Source: Bacteroidaceae bacterium
GTDB lineage: Bacteria; Bacteroidota; Bacteroidia; Bacteroidales; Bacteroidaceae
Direction: 5' to 3'
NCBI GenBank assembly: GCA_017451645.1
Contig: JAFTNZ010000014.1
Location: 1 to 39,404, forward strand
Length of the DNA: 39,404 nt
The translations under genes and the position numbers were made by a program. The notes under the pieces are model-generated. The model was given only the letters and a program-made list of their open reading frames with translations. It searched no databases and had not been told where the DNA came from. Shown piece by piece: positions 33,301 to 39,404 of the stretch. The stretch's first letter is position 1; the number at the start of each line of letters is the position of its first letter.

Positions 33301-34056
33301 ATGAATGACGAAAAAGTCCTGACGTTTACCTTTATCACCGTCACCTATAATGCGGAAGAGACCTTGGAGCGTACTCTACGGAGTGTGGCAGAACAGACCT
33401 ATCCGCACATCGAACACATTCTCATTGACGGGGCTTCGAAAGACCGTACATTGGAGATTGCGCATACCCATGGGGGGCATTTGGCAAAAATCGTAAGCGA
33501 ACCCGACCGTGGTCTTTACGACGCCATGAACAAAGGGATTCATCTGGCCACGGGGGATTATGTTTGTTTCCTCAATGCGGGAGACAAATTGCATGATAGC
33601 GAAACGTTGGAGCACATTCACTCGTCACTTGTAGCCTGTAGCCCGTCACTCATGACTCTCCCCGGAGTCCTTTATGGTCATACCGACATTGTAGATGACG
33701 ATGGATGTTATCTTGGACCTCGTCACCTCTTGCCACCCGAGCAACTTTCTTGGAAGAGTTTCAGGCAAGGGATGCTTGTCTGTCATCAGGCTTTTTATGC
33801 AAGACGCGACCTTTGTCTGGAGTACGATACGGATTTCCGATTCTCTGCCGACTTTGATTGGTGTATCCGTGTGATGAAGCAGACGGACGATTTGCTTCAC
33901 TTGCCCTTCACCGTGGTTGATTATCTGCAAGAAGGAATGACGACACGCAACCATCGCGCCTCGCTTGTCGAACGCTTCCGGCTGATGTGTCGTCATTATG
34001 GTGTGGCAAGTACCATTGTCCGCCATTTTGGTTTTCTGTTGCGAAGCCTCAAATAA
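33301..34056 (+). CDS. Family 2 glycosyltransferase
   Basis: Transfers a sugar from a nucleotide donor, probably in surface polysaccharide synthesis. The 251-aa protein shows the GT2 core: FTFITVTYNAEETLERTLRS at the N-terminus, then ILIDGASKDRTLEIA, SEPDRGLYDAMNKGI, and GDYVCFLNAGD, where NAGD replaces the DxD metal motif. No transmembrane helix was seen. The start is fixed because the first strand begins eight residues later. Residues SSLVACSPSLM are encoded by a copy of an intergenic repeat (33621-33644). It lies directly behind the valS terminator with no room for a promoter and overlaps the convergent birA by eight bases. Confidence 0.88.
   Translation: MNDEKVLTFTFITVTYNAEETLERTLRSVAEQTYPHIEHILIDGASKDRTLEIAHTHGGHLAKIVSEPDRGLYDAMNKGIHLATGDYVCFLNAGDKLHDSETLEHIHSSLVACSPSLMTLPGVLYGHTDIVDDDGCYLGPRHLLPPEQLSWKSFRQGMLVCHQAFYARRDLCLEYDTDFRFSADFDWCIRVMKQTDDLLHLPFTVVDYLQEGMTTRNHRASLVERFRLMCRHYGVASTIVRHFGFLLRSLK
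33621..33644 (+). repeat. Intragenic copy of the repeat seen near murI
   Basis: CTCGTCACTTGTAGCCTGTA with GCCC matches 5291-5314 at 20 of 24 positions. It lies in the reading frame of the glycosyltransferase and adds residues there without breaking the frame. Confidence 0.55.
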
Positions 34057-34849
34057 CGTACTCCACTTCTTTGAATCCAAAGGTTCGGATGTTTCCTTCG
34101 CGGTCTTCCAACAACAGATGACCGTCCGTTTTCACTCCACGGATACGTGCATCGAACTGCGTATCCCCCTGTCGGAAAAGGTGATACCCTACGCGTCTGA
34201 ACAGTCCCTTATGATAGTGGTCAATGAGGTCGTGGGTCTGTCCTTGACGTATCTGATTGTAATATGTGACAAATCTTTGGATTATTTTCTTCATGATGGT
34301 CAGTGGCTCGGTGGCATGTCCGGTTATCTGCCACACAGAGACGGGGTTAGGCGCATCACTGTGGAAGGTTTCCTGATTCAGGTTGATGCCCACACCGATG
34401 ATGCAAGTTTCCATATTCTTTCCCATCAAGTCGGTTTCAATCAGGATGCCGCATAGTTTCTTCTTGTTCCAGTAGATGTCGTTCGGCCATTTGATACGTG
34501 GATGTGGCGAGCGGACATAGTCATCAAGCGTCTCTTTTACACTGAGTGCCATTGCTTGCGACAAGATGAATTGTTCGTTCGCCGTCAGGAATGTGGGATG
34601 CATCATGATGCTGAACGTCAGATTCTTATTGGGAGCTGATTCCCACGAATTGCCCCGTTGTCCCCGACCTGCAGTCTGCGACTTGGCCACTACGGCTACA
34701 AACTCCTTTTCCACCTTGTCTGCGGGCAGATTGCGCAGATAGCTATTTGTTGAATCCACCTCCTTCAAAGTGATTACCTGTACCTGCTCCAGGTTACTGC
34801 TGCTGCCGTAGCCATAGCCGTGCAACGGATGTTTCTTCTTTTTTTCCAT
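34049..34849 (-). CDS. birA: Biotin--[acetyl-CoA-carboxylase] ligase
   Basis: Attaches biotin to the carrier protein of biotin-dependent carboxylases through biotinyl-AMP. The 266-aa protein has the family block VDSTNSYLRN, the biotinyl-AMP loop GRGQRGNSWES (consensus GRGRRGRxW) near residue 62, and RIKWPNDIYWNKKKLCGILIE with the catalytic Lys region, then IIGVGINLN. There is no N-terminal helix-turn-helix, so it is the non-repressor type. The first ~25 residues (KKKKHPLHGYGYGSSSNLEQ) are not conserved in my memory of the family. It precedes nothing in its own direction and overlaps the convergent glycosyltransferase by eight bases. Confidence 0.93.
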   Translation of the reverse strand: MEKKKKHPLHGYGYGSSSNLEQVQVITLKEVDSTNSYLRNLPADKVEKEFVAVVAKSQTAGRGQRGNSWESAPNKNLTFSIMMHPTFLTANEQFILSQAMALSVKETLDDYVRSPHPRIKWPNDIYWNKKKLCGILIETDLMGKNMETCIIGVGINLNQETFHSDAPNPVSVWQITGHATEPLTIMKKIIQRFVTYYNQIRQGQTHDLIDHYHKGLFRRVGYHLFRQGDTQFDARIRGVKTDGHLLLEDREGNIRTFGFKEVEYVI

Positions 34850-34876
34850 GAGTTTCTTATTTAGGGGTTCATAATT

Positions 34877-35245
34877 TCAGTTCCACATGGGAGGGAAAAA
34901 GGCATCGCAGATGTGCTCTATCCTGTATGGGGCTTCTTCACCAATGACGGTAATGATATCGAAACGCACCGGTAGGTCAATGGCGAACTTGCGTAAGTAG
35001 GCATCGGTCGAAGCCACTATGCGGCGTATTTTCCTGCCATCTACCGCATCTTCCGGTTGGCCGAACAGCGTATCTTTCCGACTTTTTACCTCTACCACCA
35101 CCAGTTCGTTGCCTTGGCGTGCTACGATGTCGAGTTCTTTGTGCCCGCTCCGCCAGTTGCGGTGCAAGATGGTGTAGCCATTTGTCAGAAGATGTTTAGC
35201 GGCTTCTTCTTCACCCCTTTTTCCCCGTAGATTATGTTCTGCCAT
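34877..35245 (-). CDS. YraN/UPF0102 family endonuclease-like protein
   Basis: The 122-aa protein has the UPF0102 pattern: LRGKRGEEEAAKHLLTNGY, then LHRNWRSGHKELDIVARQGN followed by ELVVVEVKSRKDTLFG. Acidic residues (E, D and ExK in VVEVKSR) form a PD-(D/E)xK-type site like Holliday-junction resolvases. The physiological role of the family is not settled. It lies 27 bases upstream of birA on the same strand and is probably in the same transcript. Confidence 0.92.
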   Translation of the reverse strand: MAEHNLRGKRGEEEAAKHLLTNGYTILHRNWRSGHKELDIVARQGNELVVVEVKSRKDTLFGQPEDAVDGRKIRRIVASTDAYLRKFAIDLPVRFDIITVIGEEAPYRIEHICDAFFPPMWN

Positions 35246-35287
35246 AGGTTTGTCGGAAGTTTATTCGCAAAAATAAAAACTTTTTTC

Positions 35288-35318
35288 TTGTAAATCAAAC
35301 AAGTTAGCATTATTTTTG
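35288..35318 (+). promoter_or_regulatory. Promoter directly in front of a small gene
   Basis: TTG (35288-35290), then 20 bases, then TATTTTTG (35311-35318), a perfect -7 box. The start codon ATG 35328 is only nine bases after the box, so the transcript should start at or a few bases before the start codon. Confidence 0.7.
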
Positions 35319-35327
35319 CACTTGATT

Positions 35328-35564
35328 ATGAGAAACAATGCCAAAAGACGTGTAAAGGTGCTTTCCACGGAGCCAAAACGTCACCAGCGGTTGGTCTGTC
35401 TGGTCAGTGAGGAGGAGGCACAGATAGTGGATCGTTATCTGAAGAAATACAAGATAACGAACAAGGGGCGGTGGGTGCGTGAGACGCTACTGGCTTTCAT
35501 TCATCGCAACATGATGGAAGAGGACTATCCGACGTTGTTCAACGAACACGAAATGCGTCGGTAG
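35328..35564 (+). CDS. Small basic protein, ribbon-helix-helix-like
   Basis: 78 aa, cytoplasmic, with a basic N-terminus (RNNAKRRVKVLSTEPKRHQR). The pattern RLVCLVSEEEAQIVDRYLKK then GRWVRETLLAFIHRN reads as a strand followed by two helices, as in ribbon-helix-helix DNA-binding proteins and some mobilisation accessory proteins. The family was not identified. Open frame exists upstream to 35316, but that part overlaps the -7 box, so ATG 35328 is used. It would be read from an mRNA with almost no leader. The next gene, tadA, starts 56 bases later. Confidence 0.6.
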   Translation: MRNNAKRRVKVLSTEPKRHQRLVCLVSEEEAQIVDRYLKKYKITNKGRWVRETLLAFIHRNMMEEDYPTLFNEHEMRR

Positions 35565-35620
35565 GTCGGACGTTGGAGATGCACATCCCGTAGATTATAT
35601 ATATAATAAGGTATAGAATC

Positions 35621-36067
35621 ATGAATTCCACAGAAGAAAAAGACATCCGATACATGAAAAGAGCTTTAGATGAAGCTCGGGCAGCATTCGATGAAGGTGA
35701 GGTGCCCGTGGGGGCTGTCATTGTATGTCAGGATAGGGTGATAGCCCGTGCCCATAACTTGACGGAAACGCTTACTGATGTGACGGCCCATGCAGAAATG
35801 CAAGCATTGACGGCAGCAGCCAATACATTGGGTGGGAAGTATCTGAACGAGTGTACGCTTTACGTCACAGTGGAGCCGTGCATCATGTGTGCCGGAGCTA
35901 TCGGATGGGCTCAAGTGAGTCGTGTGGTTTTCGGTGCTTCTGACGAGAAACGTGGGTATCAGCGTTTTGCTCCCGAGGCATTGCATCCCAAGACAGAAGT
36001 GGTACAAGGAGTGTTGGCCGATGAGGCGGCTGCCCTGATGAAGGATTTTTTCAGAATGAAAAGGTAA
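35621..36067 (+). CDS. tadA: tRNA-specific adenosine deaminase
   Basis: Deaminates adenosine 34 of tRNA-Arg(ACG) to inosine. The 148-aa protein has the zinc site of the cytidine-deaminase fold: H57-A58-E59 in VTAHAEMQAL and P86-C87-x-x-C90 in EPCIMCAGAI. Family landmarks EVPVGAVIV and RVVFGASDEKRGY are present. The length is normal. It follows the small ribbon-helix-helix-like gene on the same strand. Confidence 0.93.
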   Translation: MNSTEEKDIRYMKRALDEARAAFDEGEVPVGAVIVCQDRVIARAHNLTETLTDVTAHAEMQALTAAANTLGGKYLNECTLYVTVEPCIMCAGAIGWAQVSRVVFGASDEKRGYQRFAPEALHPKTEVVQGVLADEAAALMKDFFRMKR

Positions 36068-36090
36068 CTTCGGCTTCCCTCCTATGTGTC

Positions 36091-36495
36091 TTACATGCTT
36101 TTTATCAGTTCTTTCAGCTGTGAAGAAGACACCCCTTCGGTGCGTGGCATGATTACCACCTGTTTGCCATTTTCCCTGCAATAGGCTTCAGCCTTGCAGA
36201 ACCCTTCGTGATTCTGATCCGGCCCTTTGGCAAAAACGTCAAAGTCTATCTCGTTTACCAGTTCGTCAACACCCCGATAAACGACGACTTCATCTACATA
36301 CCTGATGGATTTCACCATATAGCACCGCTCTTCGGTACTATATACCAGGTTGACATCCGGTTTGTATTGGAGCACAACTTCCGAGTCCTGTACGGCTACA
36401 ATCAGATGGTTGCCCAGTGCTTTGGCTTTGCGGAACAGTTCTATGTGTCCGATATGCAAGAGGTCGTAAACCCCGACAGTCAATACCTTTTTCAT
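36091..36495 (-). CDS. Cytidylyltransferase-like protein (TagD/RfaE-C type)
   Basis: The 134-aa nucleotidyltransferase has GVYDLLHIGHIELFRKAK at the N-terminus with the HxGH motif, and near the end TEGVSSSQL for the ISSS-like loop. The family transfers CMP or AMP to phosphorylated sugars or polyols, for example glycerol-3-phosphate (TagD) or heptose phosphate (RfaE C-terminal domain). The substrate cannot be read. Its neighbour, one base overlapping, is a lipid A-type acyltransferase, so an envelope role is likely. Confidence 0.85.
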   Translation of the reverse strand: MKKVLTVGVYDLLHIGHIELFRKAKALGNHLIVAVQDSEVVLQYKPDVNLVYSTEERCYMVKSIRYVDEVVVYRGVDELVNEIDFDVFAKGPDQNHEGFCKAEAYCRENGKQVVIMPRTEGVSSSQLKELIKSM

Positions 36496-37448
36496 TACTT
36501 CTGTTGTTGGTTTTGTCTGATTCTCTCCTGTTTCCCTCGTTCGCGCTCTTCCATCTTCCGCTCATACACTTCATGCTTGCGCTTCCATCGGTTGTGTGAC
36601 CACAGCCAATAGGCCGGCGCTTCCTTTATACTTTGCTCCAGCATGTGCATATAGGTTTCAGTGATGGGGTATTCGGATGTTGCATCTTTGTCCACCTGCA
36701 TCGGGCGGAAAGTGGCGCGGTAATATCCTCTTTTAGGACGCGTTATGTCAATGTAGTAGAGGCATCCGTTAGTCTGTTGGGCCAAGCGTTCGGTACCTGT
36801 GAACACCGGAGTGTCCTGGTGTAGGAAATCCATCCACAAATGGATGTTGTTCCAATGGGGAGTTTGGTCTGAGATGAATCCGATAATGCTTTTTTCCCCT
36901 TTGCGTTGCATTGTGACGATGCGGCGAAGGGTCTGGTTCATGGAGATGTTTTCGGCCCCATAGCGTGAGCGTTGCTCAAGGAACAGTTTGTCGAACACCT
37001 TGCTTTCCAATGGATGGTAAATTTGTGCGCAGTGCAGTTTCTCTCTGGTCCACAAGGGGAGGGAGGCTACCCATTCCCAATTGCAGTAGTGTCCCAAATA
37101 GGCAAAGCAGAGAGTGTGTCCTCCCCGTTCCATCTCTTCGTAGATGGCGTCCAGTCCGTCGAAGGTCATTCGTCGGTGCATCTCTTCGCTGCTCATGGTA
37201 CGCACTTTGATTGTCTCCACCACATAGTCGCAGAACCAGGAGTAGAACCCTTTCTCAATCTCCAAAATCTCCTTCCCCGTTTTTTCAGGGAAGGAGTTCA
37301 CGAGATTCTTGTGTACCACCTTGCGCCGGTAGCGGACACAGTAAAAGAGCGGATAATAGATGATATCCGACAAGATATAGAGTATCCGCAAAGGCAGCAG
37401 AGAGAGCAAATGCCACAGTGTGCCTACAAGGTGATATGTGATATTCAT
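36495..37448 (-). CDS. Lipid A biosynthesis acyltransferase-like protein (LpxL/HtrB family)
   Basis: Family members transfer a fatty acyl chain to the lipid A precursor at the inner membrane. The 317-aa protein has an N-terminal hydrophobic stretch (LLSLLPLRILYILSDIIYYPL) and the catalytic HxxxxE motif as H120-YCNW-E125 in LGHYCNWEW. The C-terminal part is highly basic and Q-rich (RKMEERERGKQERIRQNQQQ). Ornithine- or other lipid acylation cannot be excluded. The stop overlaps the following gene by one base (TAATG). Confidence 0.88.
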   Translation of the reverse strand: MNITYHLVGTLWHLLSLLPLRILYILSDIIYYPLFYCVRYRRKVVHKNLVNSFPEKTGKEILEIEKGFYSWFCDYVVETIKVRTMSSEEMHRRMTFDGLDAIYEEMERGGHTLCFAYLGHYCNWEWVASLPLWTREKLHCAQIYHPLESKVFDKLFLEQRSRYGAENISMNQTLRRIVTMQRKGEKSIIGFISDQTPHWNNIHLWMDFLHQDTPVFTGTERLAQQTNGCLYYIDITRPKRGYYRATFRPMQVDKDATSEYPITETYMHMLEQSIKEAPAYWLWSHNRWKRKHEVYERKMEERERGKQERIRQNQQQK

Positions 37449-37470
37449 GTTGTGTTTTCTCCGAGTCTTC

Positions 37471-38967
37471 TTATTTGGTGTATCTTGCCCAGTCCGTCAG
37501 GCGCATGTCTCCCTGCTTGGCCAGTGTGTCGTGCATTCCCAGTGCGGCAGCCACGTTGTGGCAGGTCTGACCTTTGGAGGTTATCTTCAGGTAGTCCCAC
37601 AAGAGGTTCTTGTAGTCGGGGTGTGCACAGTTCTCAATGATAGTTTGTGCACGCTGCATGGGGCTTTTGCCTCTGAGGTCTGCTATACCCTGTTCGGTGA
37701 TGATGATGTTTACATCGTGTTCCGTATGGTCGTGGTGCGACACCATGGGGACGATGGCGCTGATTTTTCCCTCTTTGGCCACCGACGGGCAGGTGAAGAT
37801 GGAGATGTAGGCATTGCGGGTGAAGTCGCCCGAACCGCCGATGCCGTTCATCATCTTTGTGCCACCGATGTGTGTAGAGTTGATGTTGCCGTAGATGTCG
37901 GCCTCGATGGCAGTGTTGATGGAGATGATGCCCAATCGGCGCACAATCTCGGGGCTGTTGCTGATTTCACTCGGTCGGAGCACCAGCTTGTCGCGGAAGA
38001 AATCCATGTCCTCATAGATTCCGTTGAGGCACTCGTTGGTCACGGTGAGCGAGCAGGTGCTTCCGAATTTCACACGTCCTTGTCGGATGAGGGCGACCAC
38101 AGCATCCTGCAGCACCTCGGTGTACATCTCAAAAGCAGGTATTGTCGTGTCGCGTCCCAAGGCACCGAGCACGGCATTGGCGATGTTTCCCACACCACTC
38201 TGCAGGGGCAGGAATGTAGAAGGGATGATGCCGCGGCGCATGTCTGCAGCAAGGAAATCTGCCACATTCTGTCCGATCTGGTCGGTCACTGGGTCCGGAG
38301 CCGTGAAGGCACGTGCCTCATCCGGCTTGTTCACTTCCACAATACCCACAATCTTGGCCGGATCTACCTGTACATAGGGAGAACCTATGCGGTCGCTGGG
38401 CTTGAAGATAGGGATTTCGCGACGACACGGGGGGTCGAGCGGTTCATATACATCGTGCAGTCCGATGCTGTTCCGGCTGTGTGCTGCATTGAGTTCTATC
38501 ACCACCTTGTCAGCCAGGCGGGCGATGGTGGGCGATATACCTCCGGCTGCTGTCAGATACACCTTGCCGTCGGGAGTCACTTCGCAAGCCTCAAGGATGG
38601 CCAGATTAACCTTTCCCATGAATCCGTAGCGCACCTCCTGGGCCATTTGCGAGAGGTGGATGTCGTTGTAGGCTATTTCTCCATTGTTGACAGCCTTGCG
38701 GAAGTCGGGGTTGGTTGTGTAAGGAGCCCGGTATCGGATAGCCTTTGCCCGCGACAGGATGCCGTCGCACGAGTCACCGGTAGATGCACCGGTAAAGATT
38801 CCAATCTGGTAAGGATTTCCTTTGGCATGTTCCGATTCCGCTATTTTTGCGATTTCTTGAGTCACTGCTTTCGGTGTACCGGCGGGAGTAAATCCGCTAA
38901 GTCCGATGTTGTCGCCATGTTTCACAAGGCTGGCAGCCTCAGCTGCCGAGATGAATTTCAAGCTCAT
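37471..38967 (-). CDS. Acetyl-CoA hydrolase / succinate-type CoA-transferase
   Basis: Family enzymes move CoA between carboxylic acids, for example succinyl-CoA to acetate, or hydrolyse acetyl-CoA. The 498-aa protein has GLSGFTPAGTPKAV near the start, GASTGDSCDG, SGVGNIANAV, and AFEMYTEVLQD with Glu284 as the likely CoA-bound catalytic residue, then NSTHIGGTKMMNGIGGSGDF. In succinate- and acetate-producing Bacteroides it would act in fermentation. The exact acid pair cannot be read. A perfect -7 box TACCTTTG lies at 39010-39017 on the minus strand. Confidence 0.9.
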   Translation of the reverse strand: MSLKFISAAEAASLVKHGDNIGLSGFTPAGTPKAVTQEIAKIAESEHAKGNPYQIGIFTGASTGDSCDGILSRAKAIRYRAPYTTNPDFRKAVNNGEIAYNDIHLSQMAQEVRYGFMGKVNLAILEACEVTPDGKVYLTAAGGISPTIARLADKVVIELNAAHSRNSIGLHDVYEPLDPPCRREIPIFKPSDRIGSPYVQVDPAKIVGIVEVNKPDEARAFTAPDPVTDQIGQNVADFLAADMRRGIIPSTFLPLQSGVGNIANAVLGALGRDTTIPAFEMYTEVLQDAVVALIRQGRVKFGSTCSLTVTNECLNGIYEDMDFFRDKLVLRPSEISNSPEIVRRLGIISINTAIEADIYGNINSTHIGGTKMMNGIGGSGDFTRNAYISIFTCPSVAKEGKISAIVPMVSHHDHTEHDVNIIITEQGIADLRGKSPMQRAQTIIENCAHPDYKNLLWDYLKITSKGQTCHNVAAALGMHDTLAKQGDMRLTDWARYTK

Positions 38968-39009
38968 AATATTTTCTGTAAAAAATCTCTCTTCTTATAT
39001 AGAATTGGA

Positions 39010-39017
39010 CAAAGGTA
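39010..39017 (-). promoter_or_regulatory. -7 box for the CoA-transferase gene
   Basis: Minus strand reads TACCTTTG, a perfect TAnnTTTG, 42 bases before the start codon. A matching -33 was not found. Confidence 0.5.
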
Positions 39018-39198
39018 CGGGTTTTCTTTCAAATATCCATGTTTTTCAGTCAAAAAACCGCTGAAAAGGGACATCTTCCCGACTTCATCAGAATTTTCAT
39101 CCCTCCGCTCCGAAAGCGGAAGAACGTGGGAACATTCGATTTGCAGCACTCCAAAACCTGTTTGCCTCTTGCTTTTTATGATCAGAGTGAAGAGAAAA

Positions 39199-39286
39199 GT
39201 TTAATCATCGGTGCAAACTATATAATCATCGTCGATGATTACATAGTTATCGTCGATGATTACGTAATCATCGTCGATGATTAAAC
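39199..39286. repeat. Array of four near-palindromic units at a 21-bp period (array 2)
   Basis: Units start at 39202, 39223, 39244 and 39265. Units 2 and 4 are the perfect-arm palindrome TAATCATCGTCGATGATTA, unit 3 differs by two bases (TAGTTATCGTCGATGATTA) and unit 1 is degenerate (TAATCATCGGTGCAAACTA). GTTTAATCATC at the left end and GATGATTAAAC at the right end close the array as an inverted repeat. The rest of 38968-39404 holds no gene that I can see. Confidence 0.9.
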
Positions 39287-39404
39287 TTCTCTGTTGTATG
39301 TTAACGATTTTAGTTGACTACTTTTCGTCTTATTTGTATAGCAAGTTGACCCAGTTAAACAATATTTTTAATTATGGTTGACTTGTTTTTTATTTAGTCA
39401 TACA

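Noticed and set aside
37438-39204. A 588-codon open frame on the plus strand
   Set aside because: It lies opposite the acetyl-CoA hydrolase/transferase gene, has no recognisable domain, and is rich in His/Val/Gly as expected for the complement of a GC-biased gene.
39202-39283. Possible CRISPR array
   Set aside because: Units are palindromes separated by two bases, with no unique spacers and no cas genes.

Overview
The window looks like a chromosomal segment of a gut Bacteroides or close relative. The evidence is the gene set (Fkp-type bifunctional fucose enzyme, Bacteroidales lipoproteins and beta-barrel proteins, pectin-end KduI/KduD with GH28) and the repeated use of the Bacteroidetes -7 promoter box TAnnTTTG in place of a sigma-70 type -10. 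No tRNA, rRNA, CRISPR array or transposase gene was seen.

Layout. (1) 1-4400: an accessory block. A COG1373-type AAA ATPase with its own promoter and palindromic sites converges on a four-gene minus-strand operon: ECF sigma factor, putative anti-sigma factor, small exported protein, outer-membrane barrel. The block lies between two diverged ~190-200 bp direct repeats, each carrying the 3' end of another COG1373 ATPase joined to the last codons of a membrane protein, probably an FtsX/MacB-like permease. (2) 4411-12683, minus strand: an envelope-assembly cluster, read in the order DUF6242-like lipoprotein, beta-barrel protein, uppS, bamA, three tandem Skp/OmpH chaperones, murI. It couples cell-wall lipid carrier and D-Glu supply with outer-membrane protein insertion. 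(3) 13044-18727, plus strand, visibly AT-rich: a decayed RHS polymorphic-toxin locus. It holds an orphan 53-aa N-terminus, a short secreted RHS core whose toxin tip is broken by a nonsense codon and a frameshift, then a string of predicted immunity genes. One of these carries a toxin-nuclease-like fragment at its N-terminus. REP-like hairpins mark several cassette borders. (4) 19215-20696: a secreted HAF-repeat protein. (5) 20765-24738, minus: fkp and manC, making GDP-fucose and GDP-mannose for capsule and glycoprotein. (6) 25032-30221, minus: rubrerythrin, then the operon kduI-kduD-DUF4861-GH28 for pectin and unsaturated uronate use, with a hairpin-forming repeat family in its gaps. (7) 30522-38967: housekeeping genes valS, a GT2 glycosyltransferase, birA, a YraN-like nuclease, a small ribbon-helix-helix-like protein, tadA, a cytidylyltransferase, a lipid A-type acyltransferase and an acetyl-CoA hydrolase/CoA-transferase.

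The most unusual non-coding signals are two intergenic arrays (18924-19007 and 39202-39283). Each has four near-palindromic units at an exact 21-bp period, but the core sequences are unrelated. Other candidates are the REP-like hairpins with fixed geometry in the toxin locus and the toxin-fragment/immunity fusion. All functional statements come from reading the sequence and from memory of the families; no search was run.
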